Counted from the stretch's first letter, positions 25,467 through 34,560 are shown. The stretch: DNA of 57,680 bases from Firmicutes bacterium AF25-13AC (GCA_003478935.1 QUFP01000030.1:1-57680); one strand, 5' to 3'. The notes: a model not told the origin generated them from the letters alone. A program made the numbers and translations.

Positions 25467-25760
25467 ATGATTTTATCAACAAGCGAACGCATTAAAGAAC
25501 TTCGTGAAAAGAATGGCTATACCCAAGCCGCACTTGCAGCCAAGCTTTCTGTTACCCGTGCCTGCGTTAATGCATGGGAAATGGGGATTTCCTCTCCATC
25601 TACTGAAAATCTCGTTGAATTGACCCAAATTTTTCACGTAACTTCTGACTATATTCTTGGTATTTCTGGTTCTGAGTCAATAGAAATTGGTCAACTGAAG
25701 CAAGATCAGAAAAACGTTCTTTATCAGCTAATCAATCTGTTTTCAAGCGAACAAAAGTAA
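25467..25760 (+). CDS. XRE-family transcriptional regulator
   Basis: 97 residues, with an N-terminal Cro/CI helix-turn-helix: RIKELREKNGYTQAALAAKLSVTRACVNAWEMGISSPSTENLVELTQIF, then a short helical tail (LYQLINLFSSEQK) probably for dimerisation. AAAGGAGC is well placed before the ATG. It is divergent from the CFI-box gene and T7SS operon. Three similar dyads at its own and those two promoters make it the likely regulator. Whether it represses or activates cannot be decided from sequence. Confidence 0.85.
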   Translation: MILSTSERIKELREKNGYTQAALAAKLSVTRACVNAWEMGISSPSTENLVELTQIFHVTSDYILGISGSESIEIGQLKQDQKNVLYQLINLFSSEQK

Positions 25761-25830
25761 ACGCTCAATAGTGGATGCGTAGACAGTGACCTCATTTTTT
25801 GAGATAATAGCCTCGACAAATGATAATGCT

Positions 25831-25871
25831 CTAAAAAGTTCAGTCTAAAAAGTTTAGGCTAAACTTTTTAG
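25831..25871. repeat. Tandem and inverted CTAAAAAGTTTAG repeat
   Basis: CTAAAAAGTTCAG at 25831-25843 is followed by CTAAAAAGTTTAG at 25845-25857 and its perfect inverse at 25859-25871. The 13-base arms with a 1-base centre form a cruciform-prone site between the XRE gene and IS66 debris. Function unknown; possibly a regulatory site of the lost element. Confidence 0.55.
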
Positions 25872-25889
25872 AACAATTGGAGGCTATCT

Positions 25890-25955
25890 ATGAAATCTCA
25901 AACATCTTTAGCGGCTCGCAACTTCCGCTTACAAGAATGGAGCAAAATGATTGAG
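25890..25955 (+). pseudogene. Remnant of an IS66-family tnpA-like gene (N terminus only)
   Basis: Encodes about 22 residues (MKSQTSLAARNFRLQEWSKM...) typical of the start of IS66 accessory TnpA proteins, with GGAGGC upstream, then breaks at 25956 where an inverted repeat begins and the frame stops. No other part of that element follows. Confidence 0.5.
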
Positions 25956-26010
25956 CGTTGGCGTTATAGCAACACATATTAGTGGTTATGCTGATGCTAT
26001 AACTCCAACG
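25956..26010. repeat. 16-base inverted repeat with 23-base loop
   Basis: CGTTGGCGTTATAGCA at 25956-25971 pairs with TGCTATAACTCCAACG at 25995-26010 (15 of 16). The left arm starts exactly where the IS66 tnpA remnant loses homology, so it may mark a recombination junction or a small mobile element end. Confidence 0.5.
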
Positions 26011-26094
26011 AAATTCAATATAGGAAGAATTGTTAACAATGGAATTGCTAATTGCATTCAGTACTATTATACTCACTGAAGGGAACTGAATATA

Positions 26095-26535
26095 ATGATG
26101 AGAATATTGATTTTAATTACATGTATGTTTCTTTTTCCAGATATTTATGGAGTAAGTATATTTCAATTTTGTGGTCGCTATGAATATAATTGCTACTACT
26201 ATGACGGAAAACTGTATATGAATTTGGCCAAAATACCATGTCATGAATTAGTAATTACACAGGTCGATATAAGTAATAATTGTTTAGATGGATATTTATA
26301 TGATTTTGAAGGTGAAAAAAGATTATATCATATAGATATAGTTACAGAAAAATTGCCGTATATATATAACAGAGGACAAAGAATTTCGTTCAGTTCATTG
26401 CATCAAGGAGATGAAGTCATGATATATACGAATTGGCAGACCACTGAAACAGGATATGCTGGTGGTCATTGCAACGGTTTTAATCTTAGTTGGGTGAAAC
26501 AAATTGAATTATTAAAATGTCCGCATATAACGTGA
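26095..26535 (+). CDS. Hypothetical exported protein
   Basis: 146 residues; not recognised. The first ~20 (MMRILILITCMFLFPDIYGV) look like a signal peptide or N-terminal anchor, and the rest is beta-rich with many Tyr and several Cys (YEYNCYYYDGKLY, GGHCNGFNL). AAGGGA lies 12 bases before the tandem ATG. The gene is AT-rich and lies between two IS66 remnants, so it could be a cargo or orphan gene. Confidence 0.5.
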   Translation: MMRILILITCMFLFPDIYGVSIFQFCGRYEYNCYYYDGKLYMNLAKIPCHELVITQVDISNNCLDGYLYDFEGEKRLYHIDIVTEKLPYIYNRGQRISFSSLHQGDEVMIYTNWQTTETGYAGGHCNGFNLSWVKQIELLKCPHIT

Positions 26536-26551
26536 TATTGGTATATTGAGG

Positions 26552-26810
26552 TGAAAAACGGTAAGCGACGAATAACACCCTGGATTCCATATCTGCCTAA
26601 ACCGTGTCATAATTAGTGCATGGAGTGGCTTTCTCTGATTCATGAGTGCCGCTTGAGTGGACTTACGGATAAGCAATGGTGCGAGGCGCATCAAATCTGT
26701 CCGAGTAACTTTTATTACCAGATTCAGAAATTCCGCAAGAGAGTCTGTGAAATACCGGAGTCTCAATCAAAAACAACTCTGACCGCACAAAAACAGGGCA
26801 TCCAGTGCCT
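26552..26810 (+). mobile_element. IS66-family left end with truncated tnpA
   Basis: GTAAGCGACG at 26552 matches the GTAA-type terminal repeat of IS66 elements. An ATG at 26620 opens a tnpA-like frame (EWLSLIHECRLSGLTDKQWCEAH...NFYYQIQKFRKRV). The frame loses homology after about 64 residues, where ugd sequence begins. tnpB, tnpC and the right end are absent, so the element is dead. Confidence 0.65.
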
Positions 26811-26827
26811 GTCCCCAGCAAAAAAAG

Positions 26828-27644
26828 TACGGAGTTTTTGCGGGAAAGCAAAGCGCTTTACGATAATCTTTATCCTAGCCGTATCATTGTTGGTATTGAT
26901 ACAAGGAGCAAACATCTCATGTGTGCGGCCAGAGAGTTTGCTACGCTGCTTCAAGAGAGCGCACTAAAGCCGAATGTGGATACGATTATTATGGGATCAA
27001 CGGAGGCAGAAGCAGTCAAATTATTTTCCAATACGTATTTGGCTCTGCGCGTGGCCTTTTTTAATGAGCTGGATTCCTATGCAGAGTTAAAAGGATTGAG
27101 TACACAAGAGATCATTGAAGGAGTCTGCTTGGATCCACGGATCGGAACTCATTATAACAATCCTTCATTTGGCTATGGTGGTTACTGTCTACCTAAGGAC
27201 ACCAAGCAACTTCTTGCCAATTATGCCGATGTCCCAGAAAAACTCATCGCTGCTATTGTGGAATCCAATCGGACACGAAAAGATTTTATTGCTGATCGTG
27301 TACTGAAGCTTGCCGGAGCATACAGTGAAAATGACGAGTGGAGTGCTGACAAAGAAAAGAATATCATTATCGGTGTATATCGGTTGACCATGAAAGCAGG
27401 AAGTGATAACTTCCGTCAGTCTTCCATTCAAGGCGTAATGAAGCGAATCAAGTCTAAAGGGGCGACTATCCTTGTCTATGAGCCCTCTTTGCCAGACAAC
27501 AGTACTTTCTTTGGCAGTCAGGTCGTCAACGATCTGATGCTGTTTAAGAAAAAGTGTGCAGTTATTATTGCCAACCGATTTGATTCATCTCTTGAAGATG
27601 TGGAAGAGAAAGTATACACACGCGACATTTACAAACGGGATTAA
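26828..27644 (+). pseudogene. ugd: UDP-glucose 6-dehydrogenase, 5'-truncated
   Basis: Starts abruptly in the typical Ugd segment [21 protein letters not shown] and runs to a normal C terminus. The catalytic region is present ([19 protein letters not shown] with the active Cys), as are the central helix ([15 protein letters not shown]) and the C-terminal UDP-binding part (LVYEPSL). The N-terminal NAD-binding Rossmann domain (about 120 residues, GxGYVG) is missing and replaced by IS66 sequence, so the product cannot be active. The enzyme normally oxidises UDP-glucose to UDP-glucuronate for capsule. No capsule genes are nearby. Confidence 0.85.
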
Positions 27645-27702
27645 ACATCAAAATATCCGTTGCTTGTCCTCGGCTCAACTTATCAAGAGAATGAAAAATA
27701 GG

Positions 27703-27753
27703 ATGACAATAGTTGTATTTAGTGCTATACTTAACCCAGTGTCAAGGGTAAGT
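27703..27753 (+). promoter_or_regulatory. Promoter with overlapping inverted repeat ahead of the HAD gene
   Basis: ATGACA (27703-27708), 17-base spacer, TATACT (27726-27731) preceded by TGC. An inverted repeat ACTTAACCC / GGGTAAGT (27729-27737 and 27746-27753) covers the start-point region, a likely operator of an unknown regulator. Confidence 0.45.
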
Positions 27754-27798
27754 ATACCTTATTAAATAAATCGAAAGTTGTTTCAAGAGGAATTTTTG

Positions 27799-28605
27799 AT
27801 GGATGTTCAAATAATCGCACTGGATATTGACGGGACGTTGACAGATGACCAGAAAAATATATCCAACCTAACTTTGGAAGCATTGATTGAAGCGGAGAAA
27901 AAAGGAATACGTCTTGTCCTTGCATCTGCTCGTCCAGCTTCTGGGCTTTTCAGCATTAGAGATCAGTTAAAAATGGAACAGTTCGGAGGAATCCTGATGT
28001 CTTATAATGGAGGAAGAATAACGGACTGCGCAGGAAATACGTTCTATGAAATCAGTATGGGTCTTACTATGACTAGAAGAATTCTCCGGTTTCTGGAAGA
28101 ACTTCCAGTAACTGTTATTGTTGACGACGGCAAGATGTTTTATGTTACAGATAAAAACGGGTATAAGGTTGAATATGAATGTAGGAATAATCAGATGCAA
28201 TGTACAGAGGTCGGTAACCTGGCGGATTGGCTTACATTTTCCCCTATAAAGATTCTTTTGGCGGTTGATCCTATGAAAATATACGAGGTACAGGAGCAAA
28301 TCAGAAACTTTCTGCCGGAGGATTTAACTGTTGTCAGAACTGCCGCCTTTTATCTGGAGATATTTCCCCGCAGAATCAACAAAGGACAGGGCCTTTGTGA
28401 TATATGCAGAATTTTGAAAATAGATGTAAGGAACAGCATTGCTTTCGGAGATTCCGAAAATGATATTCCTATGCTTAAAGCGGCAGGTATCGGAATCGCA
28501 ATGAAAAACGCAGAGATGGATGTCAAAAAGGCATCGGATATGAGTACTTTGTCAAACAATGAAGATGGTATACCATATGCATTACGTGCGCTCAATGTAA
28601 TATGA
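27799..28605 (+). CDS. Cof-type HAD-superfamily phosphatase
   Basis: 268 residues from the ATG after AAGAGGAA. HAD motif I is ALDIDGTLTDD (nucleophile and acid Asp), motif II LVLASARP, motif III Lys in INKGQGL, and motif IV FGDSENDIPML. The large cap domain between motifs II and III marks the Cof/IIB subfamily, which dephosphorylates sugar phosphates or FMN/PLP. Length is normal. Single gene with its own promoter. Exact substrate cannot be assigned. Confidence 0.88.
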   Translation: MDVQIIALDIDGTLTDDQKNISNLTLEALIEAEKKGIRLVLASARPASGLFSIRDQLKMEQFGGILMSYNGGRITDCAGNTFYEISMGLTMTRRILRFLEELPVTVIVDDGKMFYVTDKNGYKVEYECRNNQMQCTEVGNLADWLTFSPIKILLAVDPMKIYEVQEQIRNFLPEDLTVVRTAAFYLEIFPRRINKGQGLCDICRILKIDVRNSIAFGDSENDIPMLKAAGIGIAMKNAEMDVKKASDMSTLSNNEDGIPYALRALNVI

Positions 28606-28692
28606 ATAAACATGATAGCATGCAGTATCAGATTCGTGATCCCAAAGGATTTGCCAACATGCTAGATCGGGATGTAGATAGGAGCTTTTATA

Positions 28693-29238
28693 ATGAAAAA
28701 TGATATTTTATTGAAATATAGAATGCTAAATGCAGAAGAAGTTAATCGAGAGATATTTAAGGATTTTATTCGATATCAAAATGTCACAAAATGTTGGCGT
28801 AAAGAAAATGGCAAGTGGATAATCAAAGATGCTCCTTTTGTAGATGATTGGACAGAAAATGATTATGAAAAATTAATTTTCTGCTTAAAAAATACAATTG
28901 CTTCTGACGGATTTGTTTATGCCGCTTTTTATGACGGAAAATTGAAAGGCTTTGTTTCAGTAGAATCAGAAATATTTGGTGGTAAACAAGGATATTGCGA
29001 CTTGTCCAGTATCCATATATCAGAGGATATGAGAAGAAAGGGAATCGGCAGAACACTTTTTCTTGCGGCAAAAGAATGGGCGAAACAAAAAGGAGCTAAA
29101 AAGCTCTACATATCTGCACACTCAGCCGTTGAAAGTCAAGCCTTTTATAAATCAATGGGGTGTGTTGAGGCAGAAGTTTATAATAAAAAACATGTTGAAG
29201 ATGAACCGTATGATTGTCAATTAGAATGCGATCTTTAG
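28693..29238 (+). CDS. GNAT-family N-acetyltransferase
   Basis: 181 residues with the acetyl-CoA binding motif A IHISEDMRRKGIGRTLFLAAKEWAKQKGA (Q/R-x-x-G-x-G/A form) and motif B SAHSAVESQAFYKSMGCVEA. AGGAGC lies before the ATG. A 33-codon frame (28602-28703) bridges it to the HAD gene and may be a leader or remnant. Substrate unknown. Confidence 0.85.
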   Translation: MKNDILLKYRMLNAEEVNREIFKDFIRYQNVTKCWRKENGKWIIKDAPFVDDWTENDYEKLIFCLKNTIASDGFVYAAFYDGKLKGFVSVESEIFGGKQGYCDLSSIHISEDMRRKGIGRTLFLAAKEWAKQKGAKKLYISAHSAVESQAFYKSMGCVEAEVYNKKHVEDEPYDCQLECDL

Positions 29239-29547
29239 GAATCTGGCGCGGGAATCCTTGGCCATTCTATGGCCGAGTTGCTGACTTAACAAGCATATGG
29301 TGCTTGTCCTCAGCAAAAAATATAGTGTGAGGTGATGTAGAAACCACGGGGACAGGTTGGTGGCTCATTTATTGGGCACATTGGCATGTTTATTGTCCCT
29401 GCGATTTTAACCATTGTTTCAGCAAAATGGTAGGTGAAAAAACTGCTCTGGTAAATTTTTGACTGCTGTGCTATACTTTTTCAAAAGGGACAGAAAGAGT
29501 ACGGATAAAGAAATTAAGAAAATCGAGAATGAGAGAAAGGCACTATC
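29239..29547 (+). other. Intergenic stretch with gene debris and a weak promoter
   Basis: 309 bases. It contains a dispersed short repeat (29300-29320, TGCTTGTCCTCAGCAAAAAA), whose relatives lie at 26805-26827 and 34491-34514. It also has a 30-codon membrane-protein-like tail without a start (29348-29443, ending AILTIVSAKW), and an extended -10 TGC-TATACT (29469-29477) that could serve the ProX gene. No intact gene. Confidence 0.4.
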
Positions 29548-30081
29548 ATGGAACTACAAAAAGGAAGACCGAAATACACGGCAGACAGATTGGAAAAAGA
29601 AATTCGCACCTATGATTTATTGGATAAATTAGGCGTAGCATATGAGCGCGTCGATCATGAGGCAGCAATGACAATGGAGGTTTGCCAGGAGATCGACAAG
29701 GTATTGCAGGCAACGATCTGCAAAAATCTTTTTTTGTGCAATCGTCAGGAAACCAAGTTTTATTTATTAATGATTCCAGATACAAAGGTATTCCACACAA
29801 AGGATTTGTCCGCCCAAATTAATTCATCACGCTTATCCTTTGCAAAGCCCGAGTATATGGAAAAATTTCTTGATATTACACCGGGTTCTGTCAGTGTATT
29901 AGGATTGATGAACGATACCGAAAATCACGTTCAGCTCTTAATTGATGAAGATGTATTAAAGGGTGAATTTATCGGATGCCATCCGTGCATTAATACATCC
30001 AGCATTCGTTTTCACACATCGGATTTGGTTGAGAAAGTGCTTCCTGCGGTGAATCATGAATTTATAAAAGTGAAATTATAA
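29548..30081 (+). CDS. prdX: ProX-type prolyl-tRNA deacylase (YbaK/PrdX family)
   Basis: 177 residues with the YbaK/ProRS-editing fold throughout: LGVAYERVDHEAAMTMEV, CKNLFLCNRQETKFYLLMIP, GSVSVLGLMNDTENHVQLLIDEDV and IGCHPCINTSSIRF. It hydrolyses mischarged Ala-tRNA(Pro) in trans. Length is right for the stand-alone enzyme. A strong terminator follows. Confidence 0.88.
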   Translation: MELQKGRPKYTADRLEKEIRTYDLLDKLGVAYERVDHEAAMTMEVCQEIDKVLQATICKNLFLCNRQETKFYLLMIPDTKVFHTKDLSAQINSSRLSFAKPEYMEKFLDITPGSVSVLGLMNDTENHVQLLIDEDVLKGEFIGCHPCINTSSIRFHTSDLVEKVLPAVNHEFIKVKL

Positions 30082-30122
30082 CAATCAAGACAAAATATTT
30101 AACGATTTATTCTAAGAGTGAT

Positions 30123-30166
30123 ATGGAGGCAACGCTTGTTACGACAGCGCTGCCTCCATTTTAGAA
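30123..30166 (+). terminator. Hairpin terminator after prdX
   Basis: A 14-base stem ATGGAGGCAACGCT / AGCGCTGCCTCCAT with one mismatch, followed by TTTTAG. The A-rich run on the other side lets it also serve the HD gene on the minus strand. A near copy with the same flanking TTCTGTTAAATAC block lies at 46220-46285. Confidence 0.8.
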
Positions 30167-30178
30167 AAAATTATTCTG

Positions 30179-30664
30179 TTAAATACCAAACATTTCCTTG
30201 CAAATTGTCTTTCCACATGTTGTTTTGAAAATGGTATGATAAGCTTTTAAAGTGGCCTCTTTAGATAAATCGCTTTCCATAATATTAACAAGAAAATCAG
30301 CTTCTACCAATATCTGATAATCAATTCCGTCAATATTGTCGTATGTATGATGATGTGCGATCAAATATTGAACTCGATCAGATACATCTTTGTCAAACCC
30401 TAATTTTTCAAGCAGCTTTTTTGCTATTGCAGGGCCTTCTTTTTCCTGTAATTTTCCATTGCAATTTCCATATTTTTCTTCACAAACATGGATTCCAATA
30501 TCATGTGTCAAAGCAGCCGTTTCAATAATAAACAAGCATTTCTTATCTACATTTTCTGTTTCAGCAATTAACTTTGCATAACTATGTACTTTGCAGAAAT
30601 GCTGAATCCGTTTTGCGTCGTTGCTATATAATTCAATCATTGCCAGGTGCAATTTATTTATCAT
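30179..30664 (-). CDS. HD-domain phosphohydrolase
   Basis: 161 residues with the metal-binding HD pattern in order: H in KVHSYAKLI, the doublet HDIGIHV, HHHTYDNI, and D in LVEADFLV. These enzymes hydrolyse nucleotides or phosphate esters in the cytosol. Length is complete. The gene converges on prdX and shares its terminator. Confidence 0.82.
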   Translation of the reverse strand: MINKLHLAMIELYSNDAKRIQHFCKVHSYAKLIAETENVDKKCLFIIETAALTHDIGIHVCEEKYGNCNGKLQEKEGPAIAKKLLEKLGFDKDVSDRVQYLIAHHHTYDNIDGIDYQILVEADFLVNIMESDLSKEATLKAYHTIFKTTCGKTICKEMFGI

Positions 30665-30699
30665 TTTGAGTATTTCTCCTCATAAGTGTTTTTTGTCAA

Positions 30700-32432
30700 T
30701 CAGCGCGCGATCTTAAAAGCATAAAATTCGCCAGGATGAACCAGTACGGAAGCTATCCATTCCTTTTCATCCCATTGCTGATGGCGACAGAAGGTTTCGA
30801 TAAAGTTTCCAATTGGTTTTCCGCTTAGCTCTGTCAGATGACATGCTGGTGAAAGCAGATGAATTGAAACACGTTCTGGGATTGCATTGCTTCCAGCATA
30901 GCAGTATAAGACAAAAGTATCATTGTTGTATTGGAACAGGGAAACATTTCTGCCACTGATATATAAGCCATGGGAAGCAAATGGGCGGCGGATCATATCC
31001 ATTACTGGAATTGGAAGCTTAGCGAAGTCGGCGAAGCAGTCTGGCGCAGCGAGTGTAAAAAGCTTTCCTTTGCCGTAAGTATCGAGGAGCAAAATGGAAC
31101 TGTGGCTGTCGCCAGAGCCAGCGTTTACGTAAGACCAGGAGGCATTGTTTGAAAACTGTAGTTCATCAAAAGTTACTGGCTGCTGATTTTCATAAAATCC
31201 GGCGAAATCGTCAGTTACATGGTAGCGATTGGCTGTAAGTTTTCTGCCTGTAAATCGCACGGAACTAAACTGTGCCCATTGTGCTGCCTGAATATGAGAG
31301 GCAAAACCAGTCGTCACAACGGCGGTACCACCATTTCGAAGAAAAGCTTCTAATTTCTGTAAAATATCAGGATCTTTTAACGCAGCCTGCGTCAGGAAAA
31401 CGTTTTCAGCGTTAGTCGGAAAATCTGGTACAGGTTCAAAAGGAATTCCATGCATGCCGAGATGATCTTCAATATGATTTTCACCATCAGAAGCATAAGG
31501 AAGATAAACTGGTGTTCCGCAAGGTGTTCCAACCTGATTGAGAATGCGATCAAGTTTGCTAAGCTGCATGCCAAGTGGTGTTACAAGACGGTTTTCAAAC
31601 AGATCTCCCCACTGGAATAGTGTGATTTCTTGTGGACGTGAGAGTGCAGTCAAATAGCCTTGCTCTAGATAACAGTCGATTGGCCAACAGGAGTATGTAT
31701 CGAACCAACCGCCTCCATTTCTGCCAGGTGCTACGTGCTCCATGTAGCGCATAATAGAATAGCTTAAATATCGTGGCAGATGCTGATCTGTGTGTGCAGT
31801 GTTTCGAGTTTCTGTTCCAGTATAGATTTTGTCAAACATAGACGCTGAATTTTTGGAACGTAACCTGTTTCATGGTATGATTCACGCCAGTTTGGATATT
31901 TGATGGTAACTTTTACAGATGGATTTGCCAGTTTCGCAGGCTTTAAAACGAGATTTTCCGCTACATCAATCATTTTTTTTGAACGAAACTCTGCCCAGCT
32001 AAGATTGCTGCGTTCTCTAAGACAATCATCACAGGTACAAGAAGTAAAGAAAAAGTCATCCAGAATTATCTCATCAAAAAGCTCAGCGGTATATGTTACG
32101 ATCTTTTTCAGATAAGTTCTCATTGTTTCATTTGAATAGCAAAATGTCTGGAATAAGCGCTGACGCTTTGCATCATCTTTTTCAAGTGGAGGTGTGACGG
32201 CTGTAATACCTCCAGCTATTTCTACACCATGTTCTTTAAAGAAATTTTGAATCATTTTCATGTGATCGATTGCGACCCAAGTACCATCACGATATGTTTC
32301 CAGATAGACCTTGTCGATGCCGACATATTTCTCAAGGTAGGCATAGTCTCGTGCAAGCGTAGTTTCGTCCAACGATGCAAGCGTTTGTGCTGTGCAGTAG
32401 ACACATGTTTTGAAATTTTTAAAGTGCTTCAT
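30700..32432 (-). pseudogene. Glycoside-hydrolase-like protein, split by an apparent 1-base deletion
   Basis: Two frames (31764-32432 and 30700-31839) form one protein of about 575 residues. The N-terminal part looks like a TIM-barrel start (YLEKYVGIDKVYLETYRDG, ELFDEIILDDFFFTSCTCDDC with acidic residues on strand ends). The C-terminal part has a glutamine-amidotransferase-like or GH42 trimerisation-like domain (LEAFLRNGGTAVVTTGFASH) and a final beta region. Reading continues smoothly if one base is added near 31847 (QRLx-FDKIYTG). No signal peptide, so cytosolic. Exact GH family not recognised. Could be a sequencing deletion. Confidence 0.6.
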
Positions 32433-32528
32433 AAAATACCTCCTAATTTAAATTTGTGTGATAAAGTCGGATAAATATTGCTTAATCCAAGTCTATCATT
32501 TTCTAAAGCACTTGTCACTAGTAAAAAT

Positions 32529-32580
32529 ATTAAATTAAATGAATTCCATTGTTTTTAATATAAACAGTCAGGCAGTTAAG
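32529..32580 (-). pseudogene. Remnant of an AEC permease 3' end
   Basis: On the minus strand this reads LTAxLFILKTMEFI-stop, nearly identical to the end of the broken AEC permease at 46292-46345 (LTAWLFILKTMSFI-stop). Only about 50 bases are left, including one internal stop. It shows an older copy or a rearrangement in the 250-base gap between the glycosidase-like gene and the flavin reductase gene. Confidence 0.6.
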
Positions 32581-32618
32581 TCTTTTTTAATTGGCTGCTT
32601 TGGTCAGAGAAAATCTGC

Positions 32619-32646
32619 TTGACAAAATTCTTTTCAATAATATAAT
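32619..32646 (+). promoter_or_regulatory. Sigma-A promoter of the flavin reductase-rubredoxin gene
   Basis: TTGACA (32619-32624), 16-base spacer, TATAAT (32641-32646), both perfect, 46 bases before the start codon. Confidence 0.8.
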
Positions 32647-32691
32647 GATCTCTATTAAGTAAGAATAAATCCTAATGAGGAGGAATCAAGA

Positions 32692-33324
32692 ATGGACAAG
32701 AAAGCAATGTATAAACTTAGCTACGGTCTTTTTGTTTTGACCGCAAAAGAGGACAGCAAGGACAATGGCTGTATTATCAACACCGCAATCCAGGCGGCAT
32801 CTGAGCCAAATTAATTAAGTATATGTGTTAACAAATTAAATTACACACATGATATGATCCAGAGAACAGGTGCCTTTACGGTATCTGTAATCAGCCAGAA
32901 TGCAGCCTTCGATTTGTTTAAACAGTTTGGCTTCCAGACAGGCCGCGAGGCAGACAAGTTTGCAGACTTTTCATCATGTACGCGCGGTGTAAACGGAATT
33001 TACTATATCACAGAGGGCACCAATGCTTATATTTCTGTAAAGGTTACAAAGAGTGAGGACCTTGGTTCTCACACAATGTTCATCGGTGAGATCACAGATA
33101 TGGAAGTACTAAGTGAAGTGCCATCCGTGACGTATGAGTATTATCTGAATAACATTAAGCCGAAGCCACAGGCTGTTGATATAACTGAGGAAGGTCAGAC
33201 CGTATGGCGCTGCACTATCTGTGGTTATGAGTATGTCGGTGAAGAGTTGCCAGAGGATTTTGTTTGCCCGTTGTGCAAGCATCCGGCATCCGACTTTGAA
33301 AAGATTGTAAAGAAAGTTGAGTAA
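32692..33324 (+). pseudogene. Flavin reductase-rubredoxin fusion with an in-frame premature stop
   Basis: 211 codons in one frame from an ATG with GAGGAGGAA upstream. Residues 1-160 are a flavin reductase (FMN-binding split barrel) domain (YGLFVLTAKE, IINTAIQAAS, GAFTVSVIS). The last ~45 are a rubredoxin with both iron knuckles (CTICGYEYVGEELPEDFVCPLCKHPASDFE). Codon 41 is TAA at 32812-32814 where relatives have Gln (CAA), a single C-to-T change. The frame is otherwise intact. Such proteins shuttle electrons in oxygen or nitric-oxide detoxification. A restart at 32854 would lack part of the flavin site. Confidence 0.82.
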
Positions 33325-33367
33325 CCAGCAAATATAGAAAATGTAGAAAAGAAAACGGAAGTAGCTG

Positions 33368-34465
33368 ATGAATATAAAACTAGTAAAGCTGACACATGAA
33401 TATAAACAGCAATTGACAGATATGATGGATGAATGGCTGGCGGTTGAGCAGGACTTCTCTCCGTATGCGATTCGCAAAAGTGATTACCATGACTTTGACA
33501 ATTATCTGGAAAATTTGGAACTGAAGGAGACACGAGATGGTCTTGTTCCAGATTCTACGTTTTTCTGTCTGGATTTGGATCGTAACATCTTTGTTGGTGC
33601 TGTTAATATACGCCATTATTTAAATGAAAATTTATGCAAGAGTGGTGGACATATCGGAGATGGAATTCGCCCGAGTGAGCGACGAAAAGGCTATGCGACT
33701 GCGATGATTGGTCTGGCACTTGAGGAGTGTCGAAAGCTTGGTATAAATAAGGTTTTGATGACCTGCGACAAGACAAATATTGGCTCGGCAAAGTCTATCA
33801 TGAATAACGGTGGCGTTTTGGAATCAGAATTTGAGGAGAATGGTGAGATTGAGCAGCGCTATTGGATTACACTTTATGAGGAACCGGTAGAAAGTGGACG
33901 CTTGAGTATTCAAGTTGCACAGATTGCAGATGCAAAAAAGTTGCTTGCCATTTATGCTCCGTATGTAAGAGAAACTGCAATTACATTTGAATATGAGGTA
34001 CCGACAATAGAAGAATTTGCAGTTCGGATCGCGCATACATTGGAGCGGTACCCATATCTTGTAGCAAAGTATAATGGTGAAATTGTAGGATATGCATATG
34101 CTGGACCGCTTCATGAGCGTCCGGCATATGACTGGGCAGTGGAAACATCTATTTATGTAAAACATGATAAGAAAGGTCAGAAAATTGGAAGAGCATTGTA
34201 TGATGCACTAGAAGTACAGCTTCACAGACAAAACATTGTAAATGTAAATGCCTGCATCGCAAGCCCTGCTGTAGAGGATGCGTACTTGACGAGGGACAGT
34301 ATTTTATTCCATGAAAAATTAGGGTATCAGATGGTGGGTGAATTCCATCAGTGTGGCTATAAATTTGATACCTGGTATAATATGGTCTGGATGGAAAAGA
34401 TGATTGGGGAGCACAAGGTTCCACAGCCGCAGGTAATCTGGTTCTCGCAGCTGCCAGAAGCGTAA
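33368..34465 (+). CDS. Tandem GNAT acetyltransferase (two fused domains)
   Basis: 365 residues. Domain 1 (about 1-170) has motif A GIRPSERRKGYATAMIGLALEECRKLGI and motif B CDKTNIGSAKSIMNNGG. Domain 2 (about 180-345) is phosphinothricin-acetyltransferase-like: AIYAPYVRETAITFEYEVPT, YAYAGPLHERPAYDWAVETSIYV, KKGQKIGRALYDALE, FHEKLGYQMVGEF. GGAAG lies before the ATG. Each domain is complete and usually stands alone; a short hinge joins them. Domain 2 relatives acetylate amino acid analogues such as methionine sulfoximine. Confidence 0.85.
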   Translation: MNIKLVKLTHEYKQQLTDMMDEWLAVEQDFSPYAIRKSDYHDFDNYLENLELKETRDGLVPDSTFFCLDLDRNIFVGAVNIRHYLNENLCKSGGHIGDGIRPSERRKGYATAMIGLALEECRKLGINKVLMTCDKTNIGSAKSIMNNGGVLESEFEENGEIEQRYWITLYEEPVESGRLSIQVAQIADAKKLLAIYAPYVRETAITFEYEVPTIEEFAVRIAHTLERYPYLVAKYNGEIVGYAYAGPLHERPAYDWAVETSIYVKHDKKGQKIGRALYDALEVQLHRQNIVNVNACIASPAVEDAYLTRDSILFHEKLGYQMVGEFHQCGYKFDTWYNMVWMEKMIGEHKVPQPQVIWFSQLPEA

Positions 34466-34560
34466 CTGAGTTCGCGAGTAGAACAAGCCTGTGCCTGTTT
34501 TCAGCAAAAAAAAAGTGTAGCTTCGGAATTATCTTCGTGGCAGCCTTGTTTTCTCACTTA

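Noticed and set aside
27726..27753. A MerR-type operator at the HAD promoter
   Set aside because: MerR sites lie between -35 and -10 with a 19-20-base spacer; here the spacer is 17 and the dyad lies after -10.
31764..31847. Overlap of two glycosidase frames as translational coupling
   Set aside because: The downstream ATG lies inside a continuous protein domain and lacks a ribosome site; a lost base explains it better.
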